Assembly: GCF_900110145.1 (NCBI RefSeq)
Contig: NZ_FOCP01000007.1
Coordinates: 103,803 to 167,802 of the forward strand
Length of the DNA stretch: 64,000 bases
Source of the DNA: Nitrosomonas marina
Lineage (GTDB): Bacteria > Pseudomonadota > Gammaproteobacteria > Burkholderiales > Nitrosomonadaceae
Direction: 5' to 3'
In this document: piece after piece, positions 52,131 through 61,510 of the stretch
How positions within the stretch are numbered: position 1 is the stretch's first letter
Layout of the letters: each line of letters opens with the position of its first letter
Made by a program: the position numbers and the translations under genes
The notes under the pieces: model-generated
What the model was told of the DNA's origin: nothing
What the model saw: the letters and a program-made list of their open reading frames with translations, nothing else
Database searches by the model: none

Positions 52131-52245
52131 ACCTGGGTATAGCATCGCAAACATACGCGGTGACAAATAGATTTCTACACATGCATACATTGCATACAGA
52201 TTTCCGCATGTGTGCACAGACGGTTAAAGCAGATCTGCTTTTCCA

Positions 52246-53751
52246 ATGTCGTTAGCCGTTTTATACAGCCGCGCCCTTGCCGGTATGCAGGCGCCGCTCG
52301 TCACAGTAGAAACGCATATTGCCAATGGCCTGCCAAGTTTCACTATCGTCGGACTACCGGAAACTGAAGTCAAGGAAAGCAAGGATCGCGTCAGGGCCGC
52401 GCTGCAAACGGCACATTTTAAAATCCCGGCGCAGCGAATTACCGTTAATCTGGCACCCGCGGATCTGCCCAAGGAGAGTGGCCGGTTCGATTTACCGATA
52501 GCACTCGGCATTCTGGCCGCATCCGGTCAAATACCCGACGACAAGCTGGATCAGTACGAATGGGCCGGTGAACTGGCACTGACCGGCGAACTGCGTCCCA
52601 TACACGGCGCACTGGCCATGACCTACCATGCCGCGCAATCGGGTCGCAGTTTTGTTTTACCTCAATACAATGCAGCCGAGGCTGCACTGGTAAAACGGGC
52701 ACATGTTTACCCCGCACAATCGCTACTTCAGATCTGCGCACATCTGACCGGCAATGCACCACTGACTGTTTACAACGATCCGCCGAATATCAACAACAAT
52801 ATCCCGGATTATCCTGATATATCCGAGGTCAAAGGACAAGCGAAAGTCAAGCGGGCACTTGAAATCGCCGCGGCCGGCAATCACAGCGTACTGATGATCG
52901 GCCCGCCCGGCACCGGCAAATCAATGCTTGCAGCACGTTTTCCAGGTATCCTGCCACCCATGACCGAGGATGAAGCACTGGAATCGGCCGCCCTGCAGTC
53001 TTTAAGCCAGGGAAGCTTTGACACGGCCAACTGGAAACGCAGACCTTATCGAGCACCGCACCATACCGCGTCAGGGGTAGCACTCGTAGGCGGCGGCAGT
53101 CATCCGCGACCCGGCGAAATTTCGCTGGCAATGCATGGCGTACTGTTTCTTGATGAACTGGCGGAATTCGACCGCAAGGTATTGGAGGTATTACGCGAAC
53201 CACTTGAATCGGGCAAGATCACTATCTCCCGCGCTGCCCGCCAGGCCGAATTCCCCGCCCGCTTCCAGTTGATTGCTGCAATGAATCCCTGCCCCTGCGG
53301 CTACCTGGGCCATCATTCCGGGAAGTGTCATTGCACTCCGGACCAGATTGCCCGATACCGCGGCAAAATATCCGGCCCGCTGCTTGATCGTATCGATCTG
53401 CAAATCGAAGTTCCGGCCATTCCACAGGAAGAACTGATGCGCCAGCAGACAACTGGTGAGAAAAGCGATGTAATACGTCACCGCGTCAAACAATCCCGTA
53501 AGCGTCAGCTTATGCGTCAAAACAAAGCTAACAGCCAGCTGAACGTGAAAGAAATTGACCGCTATTGCGCGCACGACAAATCCTGTGAAGCGCTGCTCAA
53601 CCAGGCCATCAACCGTCTGAACCTGTCCGCCCGCGCGTATCACCGTATTCTCAAACTCGCACGCACAATTGCAGATTTATCGGACGCCGAAACAATCAGC
53701 AGCCAGCATATAGCTGAAGCGATTCAGTACCGCCGGATGGACAGGTATTAG
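52246..53751 (+). CDS. comM: ComM-like AAA+ helicase (Mg chelatase-like)
   Basis: A 501-residue protein with an N-terminal Lon-protease-like domain (about residues 1-170) and an AAA+ Mg-chelatase domain. Walker A is GPPGTGKSM near residue 219, Walker B is VLFLDELAEF, and the Cys-rich MNPCPCGYLGHHSGKCHC segment is present. ComM is a branch-migration helicase used in natural transformation. The gene is complete. Its last 154 bases recur downstream at 59556-59709 and, decayed, at 60641-60791, so the 3' end has been duplicated. Confidence 0.95.
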   Translation: MSLAVLYSRALAGMQAPLVTVETHIANGLPSFTIVGLPETEVKESKDRVRAALQTAHFKIPAQRITVNLAPADLPKESGRFDLPIALGILAASGQIPDDKLDQYEWAGELALTGELRPIHGALAMTYHAAQSGRSFVLPQYNAAEAALVKRAHVYPAQSLLQICAHLTGNAPLTVYNDPPNINNNIPDYPDISEVKGQAKVKRALEIAAAGNHSVLMIGPPGTGKSMLAARFPGILPPMTEDEALESAALQSLSQGSFDTANWKRRPYRAPHHTASGVALVGGGSHPRPGEISLAMHGVLFLDELAEFDRKVLEVLREPLESGKITISRAARQAEFPARFQLIAAMNPCPCGYLGHHSGKCHCTPDQIARYRGKISGPLLDRIDLQIEVPAIPQEELMRQQTTGEKSDVIRHRVKQSRKRQLMRQNKANSQLNVKEIDRYCAHDKSCEALLNQAINRLNLSARAYHRILKLARTIADLSDAETISSQHIAEAIQYRRMDRY

Positions 53752-53959
53752 TATCAGTCGTTGCGCTAATCAAGGCATACAAGACACAATGAGCGTGAGC
53801 GGCATTATGCTGCGCTACTAATGGACACCTTAACAACGGGCGGTCAATTCCTAATTCAAGAATTCAACTCAAAAACCTTGTTTAGTTAAGAATTCTTCAT
53901 TTTTTCGTTGTCTGTGATAATTAATAACATTATTAGTAAACAGATTTGACACCTTTTTC
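53598..53959 (+). repeat. comM-tail repeat, copy A (in the intact gene)
   Basis: This covers the last 51 codons of comM plus about 208 bp downstream. Copy B is at 59556-59915. Over the coding 154 bases I count nine mismatches and no gaps. Similarity continues past the stop with small gaps through the shared AGATTTGACACCTTT end. Confidence 0.9.
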
Positions 53960-53985
53960 GACACCTTTTTCACGACACCTTTTTC
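53948..53985. repeat. Three copies of GACACCTTTTTC
   Basis: Units lie at 53948-53959, 53960-53971 and 53974-53985. They sit at the distal edge of comM-tail copy A. The same AGATTTGACACCTT core recurs three times beyond copy B. Their origin is unknown. Confidence 0.8.
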
Positions 53986-54025
53986 ACTTTTTCAGGTCTT
54001 GAAAAGACTGGTTATTACAATCCCG

Positions 54026-54394
54026 TTACAACCCGGCTGCTTCACTTTGACAAATCTCCATTTTGTTCAGCGTTTGATGCAGATCATCTAGTGCAGAACC
54101 CATGATCAGACCGGAACAGCTATGAAAAAGCCACAATTTAGTGGCTATAGGTCGATGTAAATCACTGCGCGCGTGTACTTCAAAATCGCACCATGCCAGT
54201 ACCGGTTGATCTTCGTTAAAGCTGTCAACGCATAACCAATTATCAGTATCAAGAATCACCTCCAGACCACGGTGTTGTTGCAACGACACGCGTAAAGCAC
54301 CCCCCGTCCGCAATTGGGCAAGGCGTGCCCGGTTATAACAGGCCGCTTCAATTTTTTTAGGAAATATACGTAACGGTTTAGGTAGCGGCTTCAT
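54026..54394 (-). CDS. Uncharacterised protein at the end of the cbb operon
   Basis: A 122-residue protein that I do not recognise. It starts basic and Pro-rich (MKPLPKPLRIFPKKIEAACY), has no signal peptide or membrane segment, and contains a mixed beta-type middle (LRVSLQQHRGLEVILDTDNW, then VLAWCDFEVHAR). It starts 20 bp after the cbbX stop on the same strand, so it is most likely the fourth gene of the cbbL-cbbS-cbbX transcript. A role in RuBisCO maintenance or regulation is possible from context only. Confidence 0.65.
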   Translation of the reverse strand: MKPLPKPLRIFPKKIEAACYNRARLAQLRTGGALRVSLQQHRGLEVILDTDNWLCVDSFNEDQPVLAWCDFEVHARSDLHRPIATKLWLFHSCSGLIMGSALDDLHQTLNKMEICQSEAAGL

Positions 54395-54414
54395 ACCATT
54401 TAAGACAACATGTT

Positions 54415-55368
54415 TTATCCCTGTTCTTTTGCTTCCGGAATAGCGCTTGAACCACTATCCGGCTTGCCCTCAAGAAAAACACGGCTTGCAAGAATATCTT
54501 CCGGTTCGAGTGTCATCAGATCAGTTTTAGTCAATGCCTTCTTCGTACCCATGAATAATCGATTAGCCTGACGAAGCCGAGCACGGTCAAGAGCGTTACG
54601 AACTGAACGCGCGTTTGCAAAATGTTCCATTTTCATGCGCAAGCGGATATATTTACCAAATGCTTCTTCTCCAGCTGGACTGAAACGGTAATTCTGTTCT
54701 GCCAACATCAACTTGGCAATAGCAACTAATTCATCAGCATCATAATCCGGAAAGTCAATATGGTGCGCTATGCGCGAACGCATACCAGGATTACTGTGGA
54801 AAAATTTATCCATCCGGTCTTTATAACCAGCCAGGATTACGACTAAATCCTCACGGTTGTTTTCCATCGTTTGCAACAGTATCTCAATGGATTCTGCGCC
54901 ATAATCACGTTCGTTCTCTGGTTTATATAGATAATAAGCTTCATCAATAAACAAAACACCGCCCATCGCTTTTTTGATAACTTCTTTGGTTTTTGGTGCA
55001 GTGTGCCCGATATACTGACCGACCAGATCGTCGCGTGTGACAGAAACAAGATGGCCTTCACGTACATATCCTAATCGATGAAGGATTTCGGACATGCGTA
55101 GTGCTACAGTTGTTTTTCCGGTTCCCGGATTACCGGTAAAACACATATGCAGACTAGGTGCGCCCGCAGACAAATCCATTTGTTTGCGAACGCGATCAAC
55201 AAGCAACAGTGCCGCCGTTTCACGAATGCGTGTTTTTACGGGTTTTAAGCCAATCAGCTCTCGATCCAGTTTATCCAACACTTCTTTGATGTTGGATTTG
55301 CGAAACTCCGCATCCAAATCAATTTGTGTATCGTCGGATGAAGTTGGGTTTTTTGATTGTTTGGACAT
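54415..55368 (-). CDS. cbbX: Red-type RuBisCO activase CbbX
   Basis: A 317-residue AAA+ protein. Walker A is GNPGTGKT at residues 79-86, the pore-loop segment [11 protein letters not shown] at about 115-125, Walker [10 protein letters not shown] at about 136-144, and the sensor region [12 protein letters not shown] follows. CbbX hexamers remodel inhibited red-type RuBisCO by pulling on the large-subunit C-terminus. The highly conserved [17 protein letters not shown] stretch separates it from CbbQ. A 184-bp gap with a strong stem-loop separates it from cbbS. Confidence 0.93.
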   Translation of the reverse strand: MSKQSKNPTSSDDTQIDLDAEFRKSNIKEVLDKLDRELIGLKPVKTRIRETAALLLVDRVRKQMDLSAGAPSLHMCFTGNPGTGKTTVALRMSEILHRLGYVREGHLVSVTRDDLVGQYIGHTAPKTKEVIKKAMGGVLFIDEAYYLYKPENERDYGAESIEILLQTMENNREDLVVILAGYKDRMDKFFHSNPGMRSRIAHHIDFPDYDADELVAIAKLMLAEQNYRFSPAGEEAFGKYIRLRMKMEHFANARSVRNALDRARLRQANRLFMGTKKALTKTDLMTLEPEDILASRVFLEGKPDSGSSAIPEAKEQG

Positions 55369-55513
55369 GCTTGATCCCTTGTTTGTGACTTCATAGAATA
55401 GACACAGGAAGCACGCATCAATTTGTATTGATTTAGTTTATTGTGTCAGCCAGATTTTTATCGTAAATACAACAAATTATTTATTAACCTAAAACGATCG
55501 CGCAATTTACGAA

Positions 55514-55543
55514 TTCTCTCTCTTCTGTTTCGAAGAGAGAGAA
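55514..55543. other. Perfect 11-bp stem-loop between cbbS and cbbX
   Basis: TTCTCTCTCTT (55514-55524) and AAGAGAGAGAA (55533-55543) pair perfectly across an eight-base loop. It begins 10 bp after the cbbS stop on the minus strand. There is no long T-tract, so it is more likely an mRNA-stabilising or partial-termination element than a full terminator. It could keep cbbLS message high and cbbX low. Confidence 0.6.
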
Positions 55544-55552
55544 CGCCTGATA

Positions 55553-55987
55553 TTAGTAACGCTCGCCTTCGGGCTTATCAGTTGCATAAGAATGTATACT
55601 GTAACTTACATGTCTACCTGCGCCTTCTTGCCGCACCAGACCGAAGCCTGGTTCTTTTTTCGGTCGATTAACAATGTATGACATTGTCGGGCTTTCTACG
55701 CCACGTGTAGAATTAAATGCCGTGACACGGATATAATGACTTGGAAAAGTTTTACGGCAACTGTTGATTTCCATCAAAATCCCAGCAGGGTCTTTTAAAT
55801 CAAACATAGGATTGCCGAACATTTCCCAATAAGTATTACGTGGATGGGGATCGTCAGTATATTCAATGCCGATTGCCCAGCCATTTTTTAATGCATACTT
55901 CAACTGTGCCGAGATCTGCTTGTCAGTCAGTGGGGGCAGAAAAGAAAACTGCCCTTGCGTAAGCAGATTGCCTGTATTGGTCATCAT
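55553..55987 (-). CDS. cbbS: RuBisCO small subunit (red type)
   Basis: A 144-residue small subunit of form I RuBisCO. It opens with TQGQFSFLPPLTDKQI, includes EYTDDPHPRNTYWEMFG, and has the C-terminal extension (after about residue 110, ending HSYATDKPEGERY) that forms the beta-hairpin barrel in red-type enzymes. A second Met follows the first. It is 21 bp below cbbL and co-translated with it. Confidence 0.97.
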   Translation of the reverse strand: MMTNTGNLLTQGQFSFLPPLTDKQISAQLKYALKNGWAIGIEYTDDPHPRNTYWEMFGNPMFDLKDPAGILMEINSCRKTFPSHYIRVTAFNSTRGVESPTMSYIVNRPKKEPGFGLVRQEGAGRHVSYSIHSYATDKPEGERY

Positions 55988-56008
55988 AATAATATCTCCT
56001 GAATATGA

Positions 56009-57487
<1,479 letters not shown>

Positions 57488-57640
57488 CTATCTCCAAATG
57501 TTTATAAAACCCACTGGGCATACATTCTTATCAACATGATCAGTTTCTAATTCCGAGTCGATAAAGAGTATCCTGGAGCGGGTTAGGGGTATCATGCATC
57601 ACTTTATTTATTTATAATAATGAAAGTTTTCTATCTATAT

Positions 57641-57658
57641 CATAGATTAAAATCTATG
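57641..57658. promoter_or_regulatory. Palindrome in the cbbL-cbbR intergenic region
   Basis: CATAGAT-TAAA-ATCTATG is a perfect 7-bp dyad 15 bp before the cbbR start. A further ATCTAT at 57633-57638 pairs with the same ATAGAT, giving three alternating half-sites. LysR regulators such as CbbR bind dyads in the shared control region and often repress their own gene. This is a good candidate for CbbR autoregulation, or an RNA hairpin hiding the start. Confidence 0.45.
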
Positions 57659-57673
57659 AAATGGGGGATAGTA

Positions 57674-58687
57674 ATGCGTCATGGTACTTTGCGCCAACTT
57701 GAAGTTTTTGAAGCAATTGTTCGTTATGGAAGTTACACACGCGCTGCGGAAGAATTGTTCTTGAGCCAGCCAACGGTGTCCATGCAAATCAAGAAATTAA
57801 CCGATGCTGTCGGTTTACCCTTATTCGAGCAAATTGGAAAAAAAATTTACCTCACTGATGCGGGAAAAGAACTGCATGAAATGAATCAGGATATTTTCAA
57901 ATGCTTCGAGCGTTTTGAAATGATTGCTGCAGATATGAAAGGGATGAAGACCGGCAAACTGCGACTCGCAGTGGTAACAACGGCCAAGTATTTTGTACCC
58001 CGGTTACTTGGCATGTTTTGCCGCAAACATCCTGGAATTGAAGTTTTTCTGAAAGTAACTAACCGCGCAAATATTCTGGAGCGTTTAGCCAACAATCTGG
58101 ATGATCTTTATGTTTTGGGACAACCTCCTAAAGAAATAGATGTGATTGCTGAAACATTCCTGGAAAACCAACTGGTAGCGCTTGCATCGGTTGATCATCC
58201 ACTCGCCAGTGAAAAGGAAATCACGCCAAACCGCATAGTTAAGGAGCCGTTTATATCTCGCGAGTCTGGTTCCGGCACGCGCATAGCCACTGAACGTTTT
58301 TTTGCCGACCAGGGCTTGAAACTAAAAGTGAGAATGGAACTGGGCAGTAATGAAGCAATCAAACAGGCCATAATAGGTGGATTGGGCATATCAATATTAT
58401 CACACCATACAGTAGCGCTGGACGCACCTGCGAAGCAACTCATTGTTCTGGATGTTAAAGGCCTGCCCATTAATCGTCATTGGCATTACGCCTACCCAGC
58501 AGGTAAACAGTTGTCAGTCGTGGCGCAAGTATTTTTAGAATACTTACAGCAAGCATCTCAACTGCTGGCCGATGTTTCCTGCCACTATGGAAATACCGGT
58601 CATTGCCCACTGTTACCCAATCAAAACCAAACACTTCGGGTTAACCCGGAACACACATTAGGAAAAATTTCCAGTGGAAGCCAATAG
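57674..58687 (+). CDS. cbbR: LysR-type regulator CbbR
   Basis: A 337-residue LysR regulator with an N-terminal winged helix-turn-helix (about residues 1-60, RHGTLRQLEVFEAIVRYGSY, SQPTVSMQIKKL) and a C-terminal effector-binding domain. Divergence from cbbL identifies it as CbbR, activator of the Calvin-cycle operon. I chose the ATG at 57674, with GGGGGA five bases upstream; the frame is open to 57620. The extra C-terminal tail (after about residue 300, with two Cys) is longer than in most family members. Confidence 0.92.
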   Translation: MRHGTLRQLEVFEAIVRYGSYTRAAEELFLSQPTVSMQIKKLTDAVGLPLFEQIGKKIYLTDAGKELHEMNQDIFKCFERFEMIAADMKGMKTGKLRLAVVTTAKYFVPRLLGMFCRKHPGIEVFLKVTNRANILERLANNLDDLYVLGQPPKEIDVIAETFLENQLVALASVDHPLASEKEITPNRIVKEPFISRESGSGTRIATERFFADQGLKLKVRMELGSNEAIKQAIIGGLGISILSHHTVALDAPAKQLIVLDVKGLPINRHWHYAYPAGKQLSVVAQVFLEYLQQASQLLADVSCHYGNTGHCPLLPNQNQTLRVNPEHTLGKISSGSQ

Positions 58688-58913
58688 TATAATAAGCTGT
58701 TAAAAACAAAACTATTTTACTAAATCATGGTTGTTTGATATGAGCGGAGCAAAACAGGAGAAAAATCGAGTCAGGAGCAATCTGGGTGAATCGGGAGGGC
58801 TAATGGGTGACTCCTTTGGTACAGGTTGTCAATTTTAAGCAGATAAAGACCGCATTACAGAATCATGGAATCCTGTCGTAAGTTTAATTATTTCTTCAGC
58901 AAAACCGCTAACT
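58688..58913. other. cbbR-DUF3465 gap without clear gene
   Basis: This is a 226-bp gap. A 32-codon frame from 58740 lacks a ribosome site and family support. No terminator with a good T-tract is seen after cbbR. Confidence 0.4.
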
Positions 58914-59537
58914 ATGAAATCCATGACCCTGCTACTCATTGCGTTGATTCCTGGAATATCTGCCGCAGAAAATATTCTTATCAATAGCAATAAGCTGTTT
59001 AATTTTGCTGAGACTGTTTATCCGAATTTTTTTAGTCCTGCCGGCGTTGAAACTACCACTCTGGATGAGTATCTGGTTCGCTATTATCCCAACACTGACA
59101 CCTATATCGGCACTAAAGATAAAGGCGTTTATGTATATGGAAATGTTTTCGGTGGTTTGCTCAATGCAGGGGTAATTACTGATTTCATTGAATCAGAAGT
59201 CAATAGCGATGAATTGCTTGCTCGGTTATTTGCAAATGTGCAAAGTAATGTGCAGGTTTATGGAACGGGCACTGTCATTTCCATACTGTCAGATGACTTG
59301 AATGGAAGCCGTCACCAAAGATTCATCATTGAACTGAAATCAAAACAAACATTATTGATCGCGCACAACATTGATTTAGCACCAAGAATTGATACGTTAG
59401 CATTAAATGATCAAATTGAATTCTTTGGTGAATACGAATGGAATGATCAAGGTGGCATCATTCACTGGACGCATCATGATCCTGACGCAATCCATGTGAA
59501 TGGATGGCTTTTTCATAATAATGTGATCTATCAATGA
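58914..59537 (+). CDS. Secreted two-part protein with C-terminal DUF3465 domain
   Basis: A 207-residue protein with a signal peptide (about residues 1-18). The N-terminal part at about residues 25-90 ([36 protein letters not shown]) resembles a short module seen in many exported betaproteobacterial proteins. The C-terminal part from about residue 115 ([20 protein letters not shown], then IHWTHHDP) is a DUF3465 domain, usually a stand-alone small protein. No function is known. It lies between cbbR and the second comM-tail copy and so inside the accessory segment. Confidence 0.75.
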   Translation: MKSMTLLLIALIPGISAAENILINSNKLFNFAETVYPNFFSPAGVETTTLDEYLVRYYPNTDTYIGTKDKGVYVYGNVFGGLLNAGVITDFIESEVNSDELLARLFANVQSNVQVYGTGTVISILSDDLNGSRHQRFIIELKSKQTLLIAHNIDLAPRIDTLALNDQIEFFGEYEWNDQGGIIHWTHHDPDAIHVNGWLFHNNVIYQ

Positions 59538-59555
59538 CCTTCTGTTGATAATCGC

Positions 59556-59915
59556 CAAACAGGCTATCAACCGTCTGAACCTGTCCGCCCGCGCGTATCA
59601 CCGTATTCTCAAACTCGCACGCACAATCGCAGATTTATCAAACACCGAAGCAATCAGCAGCCAGCATATAGCCGAGGCGATTCAGTACCGCCGGATGGAC
59701 AGGTATTAGTATCAGCCCTTGCTAATCAAGGCATACAAGGCACAATGAGCGTGAGCGACATTATGCTGCGCTACTAACGAGCACCTTAACAGCGGGCAGT
59801 CAATTCCAGAATCAAGAGTTCAACTCTAAATACCTTGTTTGGTTAGGAATCTTCAGTTCCTCGTTGTATAGCCACAATTGACAATACAATTAAAAAACAG
59901 ATTTGACACCTTTGT
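59556..59915 (+). repeat. comM-tail repeat, copy B
   Basis: Nearly identical to the end of comM and its downstream flank, and still in frame down to the TAG at 59707-59709 (coding part about 94% identical by hand count). It has no start codon of its own with a ribosome site, so it is a gene remnant. It forms the right border of the cbb segment. Confidence 0.9.
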
Positions 59916-59974
59916 ACAATTGACAATACAATTAAAAAACAGATTTGACACCTTTGTAATAGATTTGACACCTT
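59874..59974. repeat. 42-bp tandem repeat with partial third unit
   Basis: Identical 42-bp units lie at 59874-59915 and 59916-59957, each ending in AGATTTGACACCTTTGT. A partial unit AGATTTGACACCTT is at 59961-59974. The unit's right end is shared with the flank of copy A at 53943-53956. Confidence 0.9.
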
Positions 59975-60173
59975 CATATTGCAAGACATCTTTCCCAGAT
60001 CGGCGCGTTTTTGCTCAGTAAAAAGAGGCAAATCGTCCAGGCTACTCTAACCGTAGCAGTGAAGCACCTAATAGATTCCATTAGTGAACAATAATGATTT
60101 CCCCGATACACCTCAGATATTGACTTATTTACACTTCCTCGGATGTTAAATATCAAACAAAGGAGTAACTCGC

Positions 60174-60314
60174 ATGAACACAACTAGAAATTTTCTAATT
60201 CTGTCAATTGGTACCTTAATGGTGATTGCTTCTGTCGGGTTTATCGCTGCGACAGTGGCGGATTCTGGGGCAAACGATCAAGTCGTAACACAAAATTTGA
60301 ACAAAGCAACTTAA
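60174..60314 (+). CDS. Small single-pass membrane or secreted protein (46 residues)
   Basis: A 46-codon reading frame with a strong ribosome site (AAAGGAG, seven bases before the ATG). The product starts MNTTRNFLILSIGTLMVIAS and continues with a hydrophobic run to about residue 29, then a short Asn/Gln/Asp-rich tail ending NLNKAT. It could be a one-helix membrane protein or a processed peptide. A terminator-like stem-loop follows at 60337-60370. No family is recognised. Confidence 0.55.
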   Translation: MNTTRNFLILSIGTLMVIASVGFIAATVADSGANDQVVTQNLNKAT

Positions 60315-60336
60315 CATACCACAACTAACTGCAGAG

Positions 60337-60370
60337 CAAACCAATCGTTAGCTATAAAGAGACTGGTTTG
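60337..60370 (+). terminator. Stem-loop after the 46-residue gene
   Basis: CAAACCAATC (60337-60346) pairs with GACTGGTTTG (60361-60370) with one mismatch, followed by TTTGC. It is 22 bp after the small gene's stop and supports that gene being a transcription unit. Confidence 0.5.
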
Positions 60371-60640
60371 TTTGCAATCAAATGTATCGTACATTTCTTA
60401 GTTCAGTGGCCAGAGCGCCAAGGAGCTAAGAAATTCACAATTCACACCAGCGCTCAAAGAACCAGATCTTACAGCACAACATCACTTCTCTGCATTTTTT
60501 AACAACTCGGCTGACAGTATCGGGATTATTTATAGTGATGCAAGACCTGATAGTCACCTAGTCGTCCTCCGACCCGGCGACGACCGGAAAAGATAAAGTA
60601 ACGATTCGAAACAGCTTTATCAACAAAGGACGAAATGGGA
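60371..60640. other. No gene recognised
   Basis: A 270-bp stretch between the small gene's terminator and copy C. A short frame near 60498-60594 (for example SAFFNNSADSIGIIYSDARP) is open, but it has no clear start or family and may be chance or a decayed gene. Confidence 0.3.
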
Positions 60641-60791
60641 AACCTTCTGAACCTGTCCACTCGTGCCTGTCACCGCATTCACCAACAAACGCACGTGCAT
60701 GATTGCAGAATTATCGAATGCCGAGACAGCCATCAGCCAGCAAAAAGCTGAGACTGAGGCGACTCAATACTACCGTCTGGATAGCCGTTAA
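60641..60791 (+). pseudogene. Decayed comM-tail copy C
   Basis: Blocks such as CTGAACCTGTCC, ATTGCAGA-TTATCG, ATCAGCCAGCA and TACCGTCTGGATAG line up in order with the last 47 codons of comM. Several small insertions shift the frame. It is far more diverged than copy B, so it looks like an older remnant of the same duplication process. Confidence 0.75.
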
Positions 60792-61096
60792 ACCAATTCC
60801 GGGCCAGCGAGCATTCTTTATACAAAGCCCCTTGTAGTCAGGCATACCAACATTCTGGCATCTTGCCCAAACGACACGGCTTTTTCGAAACAAGAAAACT
60901 GAGCGGTCACGATCTTGAATAACCAGCAGATACATGCCTACCGCTCAAGCTCCCTTCACAGTCAGAAAAAACGCAAACTGAGTAAAATACGATTTGATTC
61001 CGGAGCGGCTGGAGGAACAACTACGGACTATCGCCGACTCCTGGATTTTAATGAAACACCTTAATTCAGAAAAACCCAGGCGCCTGACTCAATCAC
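60792..61096. other. No gene recognised
   Basis: This 305-bp stretch follows copy C. I see short open frames on both strands but none with a ribosome site or recognisable family. A short segment near 60997-61065 (IPERLEEQLRTIADSW) looks protein-like and may be a gene remnant. Confidence 0.3.
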
Positions 61097-61210
61097 TTAC
61101 GAAAAATACATTGAGATTATAATCAGAGCGGCGGCTACTGCACCTATGGCAGCGATATTGAAACCCAGTTTTCTAAAAGTTCTTGCATCTTCAGTTTCTA
61201 GCATTTGCAT
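61097..61210 (-). CDS. Small single-pass membrane protein (37 residues)
   Basis: A 37-codon reading frame on the minus strand. It begins MQMLETEDARTFRKLGFNIA, an acidic then basic N-terminus, and is followed by a clean hydrophobic helix (about residues 17-36) ending in MYFS. GAAGGGG lies about eight bases before the ATG, a usable ribosome site. An FNR-type box lies 66 bp upstream. The layout (short charged head, one helix at the end) is typical of small respiratory-complex or stress membrane proteins, but I recognise no family. Confidence 0.6.
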   Translation of the reverse strand: MQMLETEDARTFRKLGFNIAAIGAVAAALIIISMYFS

Positions 61211-61275
61211 TTTCTAAACCCCTTCGTTAAGAAATAATCGAGATGTGATTGTGAATCGAAACCACATCAGATTTA

Positions 61276-61289
61276 TTGATTCAGATCAA
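61276..61289. promoter_or_regulatory. FNR/ANR-type binding site
   Basis: TTGATTCAGATCAA is an exact match to the FNR consensus TTGAT-N4-ATCAA. It is 66 bp upstream of the 37-residue membrane protein gene (minus strand) and 222 bp upstream of fhs (plus strand). Distance favours the small gene as target. FNR-family regulators respond to oxygen or nitric oxide. Confidence 0.6.
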
Positions 61290-61510
61290 CATAATGCTAA
61301 ATAAATACTCTCTCAAGAATGTAGCCGGTCAATCCACCGGGCACATAAAATAGTATTGCATTACAGACACATGAATTAATAACCGGGTATCGCGTGATCG
61401 CTGTTTGATCAAGAAAACAAGTAGTCATCACATCTCTGAGTTGTGCATTGATCGACTTATCTGCAGCCTCATAGTAAGCTTGGCACTATTTTTTAAGACA
61501 TTTTCCGCAT

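Noticed and set aside
57530..57540. ATCA-ACA-TGAT dyad as a CbbR site upstream of cbbL
   Set aside because: The arms are only 4 bp and the flanks do not fit T-N11-A well; too weak to list as a site.
58740..58838. 32-codon plus-strand frame after cbbR
   Set aside because: No ribosome site; Gly/Ser-rich composition without structure; probably chance.
59874..59974. Possible CRISPR array
   Set aside because: Units are directly adjacent without spacers and there are no cas genes; it is a simple tandem repeat.
59843..60031. 62-codon minus-strand frame with an internal peptide repeat (QRCQICFLIVLSIV twice)
   Set aside because: The peptide repeat is only the translation of the 42-bp tandem DNA repeat. 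It has no ribosome site or family, so it is not a gene.
60711..60935. 74-codon minus-strand frame
   Set aside because: About a third of it is antisense to the decayed comM tail, and no start signal or family is visible.
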